Source: Pelomonas lactea
Lineage (GTDB): Bacteria > Pseudomonadota > Gammaproteobacteria > Burkholderiales > Burkholderiaceae_C
Direction: 5' to 3'
Assembly: GCF_043555885.1 (NCBI RefSeq)
Contig: NZ_JBIGHX010000005.1
Location: 248,001 to 312,000 of the forward strand
DNA: 64,000 nucleotides
Shown here: positions 45,169-57,278 of the stretch, piece after piece
Layout: every line of letters starts with the position of its first letter
Position numbering within the stretch: position 1 is the stretch's first letter
Notes under the pieces: model-generated
What the model saw: the letters and a program-made list of their open reading frames with translations, nothing else
Told to the model about the DNA's origin: nothing
Databases searched by the model: none
Program-made: the position numbers and the translations under genes

Positions 45169-45674
45169 TGGACCAGACCCCGGCCTCCGGCGTGGGCAAC
45201 GGGACGTCCACGCGGCCGTACCTGATCCGCGCGCTGCACGACTGGTGCACGGACAACGGCTTCACGCCCTACGTGGCGGTCCACGTCGACCGCTCGGTGC
45301 AGGTGCCGATGGAGTACGTGTCCAACAACGAGATCGTGCTGAACATCGGTTTTGACGCGACCAGCGGTCTGGATCTCGGCAACGAGTTCATCCAGTTCAA
45401 GGCCCGCTTTGGCGGCGTGGCGCGGGAGATCATCGTGCCGGTGGACCACGTCGTGGCCATCTACGCCCGGGAGAACGGGCAGGGCATGGCCTTTCCGGCG
45501 CCCGAGGCCCCGGCCGACGGCGCGCCGCCGCCCGCAGCCCCCGCGCCGGCCGAGCCGCGCCGCAGCGGCCTGCGCCTGGCCAGCGAAGCCGGCGACGATG
45601 AGGGTGACGACACCCCGCCGCCGCCCGACGCGCCTGGCGGCGGACCTCGCCCCGCGCTGAAGCGGGTCAAGTAG
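45168..45674 (+). CDS. sspB: ClpXP protease specificity-enhancing factor SspB
   Basis: A 168-residue adaptor that delivers ssrA-tagged proteins to ClpXP. The fold is recognisable in YLIRALHDWCTDNGFTPYVA and IQFKARFGGVAREIIVPVDHV. A long Pro/Ala/Asp-rich linker leads to the C-terminal ClpX-binding tail (RPALKRVK). The start codon overlaps the sspA stop. Confidence 0.95.
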   Translation: MDQTPASGVGNGTSTRPYLIRALHDWCTDNGFTPYVAVHVDRSVQVPMEYVSNNEIVLNIGFDATSGLDLGNEFIQFKARFGGVAREIIVPVDHVVAIYARENGQGMAFPAPEAPADGAPPPAAPAPAEPRRSGLRLASEAGDDEGDDTPPPPDAPGGGPRPALKRVK

Positions 45675-45679
45675 CGCAT

Positions 45680-45685
45680 TAGAAT
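45680..45685 (+). promoter_or_regulatory. Candidate -10 element of tRNA-Thr
   Basis: TAGAAT, 15 bp before the mature tRNA 5' end, right after the sspB stop. Confidence 0.45.
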
Positions 45686-45700
45686 CCGCGTTCTGTTTTC

Positions 45701-45776
45701 GCCGGCTTAGCTCAGTTGGTAGAGCAACCGCCTTGTAAGCGGTAGGTCATCAGTTCGAATCCGATAGCCGGCACCA
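45701..45776 (+). tRNA. tRNA-Thr (anticodon UGU)
   Basis: A cloverleaf is readable: acceptor stem GCCGGCT with AGCCGGC, D arm GCTCAGTTGGTAGAGC, anticodon stem ACCGC/GCGGT around loop CTTGTAA (anticodon TGT, reading ACA), T arm with TTCGAAT loop, and an encoded 3' ACCA. One A-C mismatch lies in the T stem. A perfect 12-bp terminator follows. Confidence 0.96.
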
Positions 45777-45779
45777 ACG

Positions 45780-45810
45780 AAAACCCACGGTTTCACGACC
45801 GTGGGTTTTT
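45780..45810 (+). terminator. Terminator behind tRNA-Thr
   Basis: Perfect 12-bp stem AAAACCCACGGT/ACCGTGGGTTTT around loop TTCACG, ending in a T-run. The symmetrical A/T flanks allow it to serve the convergent DUF721 gene as well. Confidence 0.9.
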
Positions 45811-46146
45811 CTATTTCTGCGCCAGCTTCACGCGGATGCGCCCGGGCAGCCCGGCCTGGGCCAGCAGCGCCTCCAGCCGCGGCAGCAGGTGGCGCAGTTT
45901 GGCCGCCACGGCGGCGTTGGCGACCAGCAGGCTCCAGCCATCCTCGTCCAGCGGGCCAGGCTGGACGCTGGCCATCAGCGTGCCAGGCAGCGCGGGCGCG
46001 ATGACGCGCAGCCGGCGCCGCGATGCCTCCAGCCGTTCTCCCAGGCGAGCCAGGCCCTCGTGCGCGCGCAGCGCGTCGGCCATCGGCGTGGGCGACGGAA
46101 CGCTGGTGCGGATGCGGGTGGGGGCCAGGTAGCGGGGCGGGGACAT
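45811..46146 (-). CDS. DUF721/DciA-like protein
   Basis: A 111-residue basic protein. The start at 46146 (MSPPRYLAP) is chosen; upstream in-frame codons run into the secA leader. The family has been linked to replicative-helicase loading (DciA) in bacteria without DnaC, and the position beside secA is common in betaproteobacteria. The conserved core is LRHLLPRLEALLAQAGLPG. Divergence is moderate, so the helicase role is an inference. Confidence 0.78.
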   Translation of the reverse strand: MSPPRYLAPTRIRTSVPSPTPMADALRAHEGLARLGERLEASRRRLRVIAPALPGTLMASVQPGPLDEDGWSLLVANAAVAAKLRHLLPRLEALLAQAGLPGRIRVKLAQK

Positions 46147-46313
46147 GGTGGCAGTGTAGTCAGCGGGGCGGGCCGACACAGGCCCGCTGCTAAACTGCGC
46201 CGCTTTGCGTGGCCAGGCTGATCCGCCTTGCATTGCCCCGGCCCGCCCCCAGATTCGCGCGTCACCCGGCTCTCGCCGGTCCGTGCCCAGCCCCTGTTTC
46301 GTCACCCTGCAGC

Positions 46314-49058
<2,745 letters not shown>

Positions 49059-49083
49059 GGCCGGCGCGGCGCCAGAACCCCCT

Positions 49084-49108
49084 CGGGCCGGCACTGCCGG
49101 CCCGTTTT
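49084..49108 (+). terminator. Terminator behind secA
   Basis: Stem CGGGCCGGC/GCCGGCCCG (49084-49092, 49096-49104), 3-base loop and TTTT. The following stretch to 49289 has no gene. It contains an ACCCCC...GGGGGT inverted pair near 49178-49203 and a TAGAGT that may be a -10 for the next gene. Confidence 0.8.
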
Positions 49109-49289
49109 CGTGGGCGGTCCGCTGCCTTTGGACCCCACCCATCCAGGGGGAAAAACGTGCGTTTGGGCACGAACCGACCCCCTCGCCACATGCATGGGGG
49201 GTGCTCGGGGAAGAGGCATCCCCCTAGAGTGCAGTCCAAGAGATCCCCGCCACTGGGGTTTGCCCGATAGAAGTTCTAGAAAGCTCGTC

Positions 49290-49784
49290 ATGAAAGCTCT
49301 GTTCACCGCGATTGCTGCCGTTGTCCTTGCCACCAGCGCCTCCGCCGGCACGATCAAGATCAGCGACTTCTCGCACAAGGATGCAAGCGGCGACGGCACG
49401 GCCTTCGACGACACCTACACCTTCGAGCTGGCGAGCGACACCTGGGTGGGCGGCCTGCTGACGACCGGCTCGCTGCTGGGCGGTCTGCCGGCGATCGACA
49501 TCCAGTCGGTCACGCTGCGTCAGCTGGGCACGGGCCTGAGCTGGGTGCAGAACGTCGCGATCAACTGGGACGTGGCCGACGGCGGCGTCGAGAAGTGGTC
49601 CATGGCCACCCAGCAACTGGCCGCCGGCAGCTGGCAGTTCGAGGTCAAGGGCGTGAGCTACATCGACAAGGCCGGCAACGGCTACACCGCCACGCTGGAA
49701 CTGCCTGAGCCCGCCAGCGTTGCCCTCGCCGCCCTGGCCCTGGTCGGTGCCGGTGTCGCCAGCGCGCGCCGCCGCAAGGCCTGA
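49290..49784 (+). CDS. Small PEP-CTERM protein
   Basis: A 164-residue exported protein. The signal peptide is MKALFTAIAAVVLATSASAG. The C-terminus is LPEPASVALAALALVGAG followed by SARRRKA, the exosortase-type sorting signal. The body is beta-rich with no catalytic motif. It is followed 18 bp later by a second PEP-CTERM gene, so they are probably co-transcribed. Confidence 0.88.
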   Translation: MKALFTAIAAVVLATSASAGTIKISDFSHKDASGDGTAFDDTYTFELASDTWVGGLLTTGSLLGGLPAIDIQSVTLRQLGTGLSWVQNVAINWDVADGGVEKWSMATQQLAAGSWQFEVKGVSYIDKAGNGYTATLELPEPASVALAALALVGAGVASARRRKA

Positions 49785-49802
49785 GCCCCATAAGAACAAC
49801 GG

Positions 49803-50516
49803 ATGACTCCCATGAAAAGCATTGTTGCTGCCAGCCTGCTGACCGCCGGTGTCCTCGCTTCCCAGGGCGCCTCGGCCGCCAACACGGTGAACATCATCTG
49901 GGCCGGCCTGGACCAGGCGGGCACCAAGCTGACGACCATCGACAGCACCATCAACCCGACCGTGCCGGTCACGGACGGCTACGCCACGTCGGCGCTGAAC
50001 TACAGCTACGCCGCCAGCGGCGAGAGCTTCATCGCCTTCTGCATCGAGCCCAACGAAGGCAACGGCCGCAAGGGTCGCGAGTACACCTACAACGTCAGCA
50101 GCTTCACTGGCGCGCAGGCCCACAACCTGCAAGGCCTGTTCTCCACCAGCTACGCGAGCCTGGCGACCTACAACGACAAGGCCGCCTTTCAGCTGGCCGT
50201 GTGGGAACTGGTGCGTGAGACCAGCGGCAGCTTCAACGTGAGCGGCGGCAGCTTCTACACGCTGGGTGACGACGTCGCCACCGCTGCCGTGGCGGCCAAG
50301 GCCACCAGCTTCCTGGCTCAGGCACTGAGCTACAACGGCGCGGCCAAGTACACGCTGACCAAGCTGACCAACCTGGGCGACGACGTCACCCTGGGCAAGC
50401 AGGACCTGATCGTCGCGACGCCGCTGGCCGCCGTGCCGGAGCCGGAGTCCTACGCACTGTTCCTGGCCGGCCTGGGCGCCATCGGCATGATCGCCCGCCG
50501 TCGCATGCCGCGCTGA
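49803..50516 (+). CDS. PEP-CTERM protein
   Basis: A 237-residue exported protein, or 234 residues if the ATG at 49812 is used. The signal peptide is KSIVAASLLTAGVLASQGASA. The body contains a Cys-Glu segment (FIAFCIEPNEGNGRKGREY) and AFQLAVWELVRETSGS, a pattern seen in thioester-domain-like surface proteins, though this is only suggestive. The sorting signal is VPEPESYALFLAGLGAIGM followed by RRRMPR. Confidence 0.87.
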   Translation: MTPMKSIVAASLLTAGVLASQGASAANTVNIIWAGLDQAGTKLTTIDSTINPTVPVTDGYATSALNYSYAASGESFIAFCIEPNEGNGRKGREYTYNVSSFTGAQAHNLQGLFSTSYASLATYNDKAAFQLAVWELVRETSGSFNVSGGSFYTLGDDVATAAVAAKATSFLAQALSYNGAAKYTLTKLTNLGDDVTLGKQDLIVATPLAAVPEPESYALFLAGLGAIGMIARRRMPR

Positions 50517-50533
50517 TCGTCAGCGGCACGACC

Positions 50534-50558
50534 AAAAGGCTCCCTCGGGAGCCTTTTT
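50534..50558 (+). terminator. Terminator behind the PEP-CTERM pair
   Basis: Stem AAAAGGCTCCC/GGGAGCCTTTT with a short loop, followed by TGCTTTT. Confidence 0.88.
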
Positions 50559-50565
50559 GCTTTTC

Positions 50566-50571
50566 TAGAAT
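50566..50571 (+). promoter_or_regulatory. Candidate -10 element of argJ
   Basis: TAGAAT, directly after the terminator and 35 bp before the argJ start codon. Confidence 0.4.
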
Positions 50572-50606
50572 CCGCGGGTTTCCCTGACACCCTCACCGAG
50601 CGCGCC

Positions 50607-51836
50607 ATGCCCGTCAATCTCACCGCCCCCGATCCCGCCACCCTGTTGCCCGTGCCGGGCGTGCGCCTCGGCGTGACGATGGCCGGCGTGCGCAAGGCCA
50701 ACCGGCGCGACCTGACCGTCATCGCGCTGGACGAGGGTGCCGCCGTGGCCGGCGTGTTCACGACCAACCGCTTCTGCGCCGCGCCGGTGCAGGTATGCCG
50801 CGAGCATCTGGCCGCAGGTGCCGCCATCCGCGCGCTGGTCATCAACACCGGCAATGCCAACGCCGGCACCGGCGCCGACGGCCTGGCCCGCGCGCGCCAG
50901 ACCTGCGAGGCGCTGGCCGGCCTGATCGGCTGCCAGCCGCAGCAGGTGCTGCCGTTCTCCACCGGCGTCATCATGGAGACGCTGCCCGTCGACCGCATCG
51001 CCGCCGGCCTGCCCGGTGCGCTGGCCGCGCTGCAGCCGGCCAACTGGGGCGAGGCCGCGGCCGGCATCATGACGACGGACACGCTGCCCAAGGCGGCGTC
51101 GCGCCGCATCACTCTCGGCGGCGTGCCGGTCACGCTGACGGGCATCTCCAAGGGCGCCGGCATGATCCGCCCCAACATGGCGACGATGCTGGGCTTCGTC
51201 GCGACGGACGCCAACATCGCGCCGGCGCTGTTGCAGCCGCTCGTGAAGGAGGCCGCCGACGCGTCCTTCAACCGCATCACCATCGACGGCGACACCTCCA
51301 CCAACGACTGCTTCCTGCTGATCGCGAGCCGCCAGGCGCAGCACGCCGAGATCACGTCGCTGGACAGCGCCGACGCGAAGACGCTGCGCGATGCGCTGAT
51401 CGCGCTGAGCCAGGAACTGGCCCAGGCCATCGTGCGCGACGGCGAGGGCGCCACGAAGTTCATCGCCATCACCATCGAAGGCGGCCGCGACGAGGCCGAG
51501 TGCAAGCTGGCGGCCTACGCCATCGCCCACTCGCCGCTGGTCAAGACAGCGTTCTTCGCCAGCGACCCGAACCTGGGCCGCATCCTGGCCGCCGTCGGCT
51601 ATGCCGGCATCACGGACCTGGACCAGGGCCTCATCGACCTGCACCTGGACGACGTACACGTCGTCACCCGCGGCGGCCGCCGGCCGGAGTACCGCGAGGA
51701 AGACGGCCAGCGCGTCATGAAGCAGAGCGAGATCACCATCCGCGTGGGCCTGAACCGCGGCACGGCCAGCGCCACCGTCTGGACCTGCGACCTCAGCCAC
51801 GACTACGTGACGATCAACGCCGACTACCGGAGCTGA
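50607..51836 (+). CDS. argJ: Glutamate N-acetyltransferase / amino-acid N-acetyltransferase
   Basis: A 409-residue enzyme that recycles the acetyl group from N-acetylornithine to glutamate in arginine synthesis. It is made as a precursor that cleaves itself before the Thr of NMATMLGF (Thr193), which is intact along with the preceding KGAGMIRP. TTNRFCAAPV and DGDTSTNDCF are further signatures. Its presence with argB indicates the cyclic acetyl pathway. Confidence 0.96.
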   Translation: MPVNLTAPDPATLLPVPGVRLGVTMAGVRKANRRDLTVIALDEGAAVAGVFTTNRFCAAPVQVCREHLAAGAAIRALVINTGNANAGTGADGLARARQTCEALAGLIGCQPQQVLPFSTGVIMETLPVDRIAAGLPGALAALQPANWGEAAAGIMTTDTLPKAASRRITLGGVPVTLTGISKGAGMIRPNMATMLGFVATDANIAPALLQPLVKEAADASFNRITIDGDTSTNDCFLLIASRQAQHAEITSLDSADAKTLRDALIALSQELAQAIVRDGEGATKFIAITIEGGRDEAECKLAAYAIAHSPLVKTAFFASDPNLGRILAAVGYAGITDLDQGLIDLHLDDVHVVTRGGRRPEYREEDGQRVMKQSEITIRVGLNRGTASATVWTCDLSHDYVTINADYRS

Positions 51837-51941
51837 CCTTCGACGCGGAGGCCGGCGCCGGGTCAAACCCGGAGTGACCATCGGCCGGGGTGGGTGGCGC
51901 GGAGACAATCCGCGCCTTCTAGACCCCCAGGACTTCGCACG

Positions 51942-54064
<2,123 letters not shown>

Positions 54065-54068
<4 letters not shown>

Positions 54069-54514
54069 GCACGGAGGTCGCAATCCGCGACCTGGGCGTC
54101 GACGATGTCGACGCCCTCCTGGCGCTGTACCAGCACCTGAACGCCGGCGACGCGCCGCCATCACCCGAGGCGGTGCGCCGCGTGTTCGCGCACCCGGGGC
54201 TGCGCCACTTCGGGCGGTTCGACGGGGCGCAGCTCATCGCGAGCTGCAACCTCGCCGTCATCCCCAACCTGACGCGCGGCGGCCGCAGCTACGGCGTCAT
54301 CGAGAACGTCGTGACCCACGCCGATCACCGCGGCCAGGGCCACGGCCAGGCCGTCATCCGGCATGCCATCGCGCAGGCCTGGGCGATGGACGCCTACAAG
54401 GTCGTGCTGACCACCAGCCGCAAGGACCCGGCCGTGTGGGCGTTCTACGAGCGCTGCGGCTTCAGCAGCAGCGACAAGCGCGCCTTCGTCATCCGCGCGC
54501 CCGCGGCAGGCTGA
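54065..54514 (+). CDS. GNAT-family N-acetyltransferase
   Basis: A 149-residue acetyltransferase starting at GTG 54065, which overlaps the peptidase stop (GTGA). The acetyl-CoA binding loop is THADHRGQGHGQAVI and the C-terminal motif is WAFYERCGF. The acceptor is unknown; coupling to a prolyl peptidase suggests amino-acid or peptide chemistry but does not prove it. Confidence 0.88.
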
Positions 54515-54518
54515 GCGT

Positions 54519-55145
54519 TCAGCACTGCGTGCGCAGCCACTCGCGCCAGTCGTCCACGCGGCCCAGGTAGCGGCCCACGTCGATCACCTGCCAGTCGTCG
54601 CCGCGCGCCAGCGCCAGCGTCGGAAAGCCCCGGCCGCCCAGGCGACCGAGCAGCGCGCGGCCGTCGTGCACATGCGCCCGCGTCGCATCGCCAAGGCAGG
54701 CGGCCAGCTCGCGGGCGAAGGCCTCGCCGTCCAGCCCCAGCGTTTCGGCGAGCTCGCGCAGCACGGCGGGGTCCGCGATGCGGCGCCCCTCGACGTAGTG
54801 GGCCTGCTGGATGCGCGGCAGCAGGTCCAGGCCGCAGCCGGCCAGCCGGTCGGCGGCCAGCACGGCCGCGATCGGCGGTTCCGAGTCGACCCAGGCCGTC
54901 GGGTCGTTCAGCAGGTCGTCGCGATAGGCATCGCCGAACGGCTGGCCGCTGAGCTGCGCGATGCGCAGGTCGTGCGGCAGCACGTGGGCGCGCCACTCGG
55001 CGCCCATGGTGCGGCGGGCGCCGTCCATGAACAGACCGCCGGCGTGGGCCTGCACCGGTAGCAGCTCGCGCGCGGCCTGCACCAGCGGCGACGCCGCCCA
55101 GCACCAGCCGCACAAGGGGTCGTGCAGGTAGTGCAGCCGGCTCAC
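54519..55145 (-). CDS. DsbA-family (FrnE-like) thioredoxin-fold protein
   Basis: A 208-residue thioredoxin-fold protein with the active-site DPLCGWCWAA (CGWC) at its N-terminus and no signal peptide, so it is probably cytoplasmic. GGRGFPTLAL is the cis-Pro segment. The GTG start overlaps the stop of the upstream metallo-beta-lactamase-fold gene, so the two are coupled. FrnE-like members are disulfide oxidoreductases or isomerases. Confidence 0.87.
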   Translation of the reverse strand: MSRLHYLHDPLCGWCWAASPLVQAARELLPVQAHAGGLFMDGARRTMGAEWRAHVLPHDLRIAQLSGQPFGDAYRDDLLNDPTAWVDSEPPIAAVLAADRLAGCGLDLLPRIQQAHYVEGRRIADPAVLRELAETLGLDGEAFARELAACLGDATRAHVHDGRALLGRLGGRGFPTLALARGDDWQVIDVGRYLGRVDDWREWLRTQC

Positions 55146-56047
55146 CACTTCATCTCCCCCTTGTTGACCTTGGCGCCGATGTCCAGCGCGATGCCCAGGC
55201 CCGCCTCCGGGTAGGCCTGCTGCAGCGAGCCGATCAGCGCGGCGGCGTTGGCGGCCTGGGGCAGTTCGGTCTCGAAGCGGGCGAGGTAGTCCTGCGTCCA
55301 GCGGATCTGCGTGACGTCCTGCGGCGTGCCGGCGCGGCTGTGGCCGGGGATGACGCGCAGCGGCTGCAGCGCCGCCATGGCCGACAGCTTGTCGCGCCAG
55401 GCGGCACGCTCCTGCGCCGTCTGCGTGTCGGCCGTCCACACGTGCAGGCCGGCGAACACGTTGACGCCACCGGCGATGGTGCGCAGCGACGGGATCCAGA
55501 CATAGCTGCGGTGCGCCAGCGCGTCGTCCAGCCCGCGGATCTCCAGCTTCTCGCCCTCCAGCTCGATGACCGGCGTGGCCAGCGCCTCGGGCAGCGGCAC
55601 GGCCTGCGGTGCGTTGGCGCCCAGGCGCGGGCCCCACACCTGCAGCTTGGTCGGCAGCGTGGCCGCGATCTTCTTGACCGTGGGCGCGGTGGCGACGACG
55701 CGGGCCTGCGGGAAGAAGGCCTTCAGCACGCCGATGCCGAAGTAGAAGTCCGGGTCGGCCTGGCTGATGTAGATGGTGGTCAGCGTCTTCTTGCTGTCCA
55801 GCACCAGGGCGGCGATGCGCAGCGCGTCGGCGCGGGTGAAGCCGGTGTCCAGCAGCACGGCGTCGGTCTTGCCGGACACGAGCACCGCGTTGACGTGGAA
55901 GCTGCCGGCGTCGGCGTTGTAGACCTGCAGCGCCAGTGGCGCCGGGGTGGCGGCCGGTGCGGCGGCTTGGGCGCCGGCGTCGGTGACGCTCAGCGTGAGC
56001 GCGGCCAGCGGCAGGGCGAGGCGGCGCAGCGTCTTGAGGGGGGTCAT
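55142..56047 (-). CDS. Metallo-beta-lactamase-fold protein with degenerate metal site
   Basis: A 301-residue exported protein; the ATG at 56047 has AAGGATC upstream and gives the signal peptide LRRLALPLAALTLSVTDAGA. The fold resembles the lactamase-like hydrolases of the Vmh type. The canonical metal motif (S-H-x-H-x-D-H) is replaced by ISQADPDF at residues 94-101: the three histidines are Gln96, Asp98 and Phe101, while Asp100 is kept. The later IPGHS keeps its His. It is therefore either inactive or altered in metal use. It is divergent from a LysR-type regulator gene. Confidence 0.85.
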   Translation of the reverse strand: MTPLKTLRRLALPLAALTLSVTDAGAQAAAPAATPAPLALQVYNADAGSFHVNAVLVSGKTDAVLLDTGFTRADALRIAALVLDSKKTLTTIYISQADPDFYFGIGVLKAFFPQARVVATAPTVKKIAATLPTKLQVWGPRLGANAPQAVPLPEALATPVIELEGEKLEIRGLDDALAHRSYVWIPSLRTIAGGVNVFAGLHVWTADTQTAQERAAWRDKLSAMAALQPLRVIPGHSRAGTPQDVTQIRWTQDYLARFETELPQAANAAALIGSLQQAYPEAGLGIALDIGAKVNKGEMKW

Positions 56048-56114
56048 GGTGATCCTTGCAGAGTTGGAGGGAATGACTTGCACTCTATTTGCGCTGGTTG
56101 AATGAATAAACGCC

Positions 56115-56134
56115 GATAAAGTCGATGCTTTGTC
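56115..56134. promoter_or_regulatory. Possible LysR-type operator in the divergent gap
   Basis: GATAAAG and CTTTGTC form an inverted pair with one mismatch around TCGATG, in an AT-rich patch unlike its surroundings. The remaining 343-bp gap (56048-56390) holds no convincing gene: short open frames between 56125 and 56400 lack ribosome-binding sites and recognisable products. Confidence 0.4.
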
Positions 56135-56390
56135 AACTCAATCGATCAAATGTCCTGGAAGCGGCAGTCGACCGCTTGCGACGGATCGAAAGTCTCAATG
56201 CATCAAGACCTTGCTCACGGCGCCACGTCCGCCACGTCGGTCAGCAGCGCTGCAGGCCCGCTGGCCCGCCGCTTCGGGCCGCTGGCTGCGTTGCTCCTTC
56301 TCGTGGGCATGAGCCCACGTCGTCGTCGCGCCTTGCCAGCCGCCCGCCTCGGCGCGCCCTCGGGCCTGCCCAACTGCCGCTTCTAGGACC

Positions 56391-57278
56391 ATGGACCGCC
56401 TGATCGCGATGCAGGTGTTCGTGGAGGTGGCCGAGCGCGGCAGCCTGACGCAAGCGTCCGACGCGCTGGGCATGTCGCGCGCGATGGTGTCGCGCTACCT
56501 GGAGAGCGTGGAGCGCTGGCTGGGCGCGCGGCTGCTGCAGCGCACGACGCGGCGCGTCAGCCTCACCGAGGCCGGTGCCGGCGCGCTGCTGCGTTGCCGC
56601 CAGATGCTGGAGCTGGCCCGCGAGGCCGAGGCGGCCGCCGGCGAGCAGCAGCTGGCGCCGCGCGGCCGGCTGCGCGTGACGGCCAGCGCCTCGCTGGCCC
56701 AGGCGCGGCTGGCCGCGGCGGTGGCCGACTTCCTGGCCCGGCACCCGGACTGCGAGGTGGAACTCGTCGTGCTGGAGCGCGCCGTCAACCTCGTCGAGGA
56801 GCGCATCGACCTGGCCGTGCGCATCAGCAACCAGCTGGACCCGGGCCTGGTGGCGCGGCCGCTGGGGCGCTTCAACTCGGTGTTGTGCGCCACGCCCGGC
56901 TACCTCGCCGGCGCGCCGCCGCTGCAGACGCCCGAGGACCTGCGCCAGCACCGCTGCGTGACGCATGCCTACGTCAACCGCAGCGACTACACGCTGCAGC
57001 AGGGCGGCCAGTGGCTGCGCGTGCCGGTGCGCTCGGTGCTGCAGAGCAACGACGCCGGCGTCATGCACCGCGCCGTGCTGGCCGGCGCGGGCCTGGCGAT
57101 CCTGCCGGACTACCTCGTCGACGACGACCTGCGCACGGGCCGGCTGGTGCGCGTGCTGCCGGGCTGCGAGCCCGAGTCGCACGCCATCCACGGCGTCTAC
57201 CTGTCGCGGCAGTACCAGCCGCTGGCGCTGCGGCTGCTGCTGGACTTCCTGGCCGAGCGGTTCGGCGCGCCGGCCTAG
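56391..57278 (+). CDS. LysR-family transcriptional regulator
   Basis: A 295-residue regulator. The winged helix-turn-helix is residues 1-60 (GSLTQASDALGMSRAMVSRY), and the effector domain follows with PRGRLRVTASASLAQ and ILPDYLVDDDL. It is divergent from the lactamase-fold/DsbA pair, which it probably regulates. Its stop overlaps the stop of the convergent gene in CTAG. Confidence 0.94.
   Translation: MDRLIAMQVFVEVAERGSLTQASDALGMSRAMVSRYLESVERWLGARLLQRTTRRVSLTEAGAGALLRCRQMLELAREAEAAAGEQQLAPRGRLRVTASASLAQARLAAAVADFLARHPDCEVELVVLERAVNLVEERIDLAVRISNQLDPGLVARPLGRFNSVLCATPGYLAGAPPLQTPEDLRQHRCVTHAYVNRSDYTLQQGGQWLRVPVRSVLQSNDAGVMHRAVLAGAGLAILPDYLVDDDLRTGRLVRVLPGCEPESHAIHGVYLSRQYQPLALRLLLDFLAERFGAPA

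Noticed and set aside
49059..49289. Possible sigma-54 promoter before the PEP-CTERM gene
   Set aside because: No pair of GG and GC with the required 10-base spacing was found, despite several GGCAC-like words.
56125..56403. Short open frames in the LysR/lactamase-fold gap
   Set aside because: Several overlapping frames of 60-92 codons, none with a ribosome-binding site or recognisable composition; more likely regulatory DNA.
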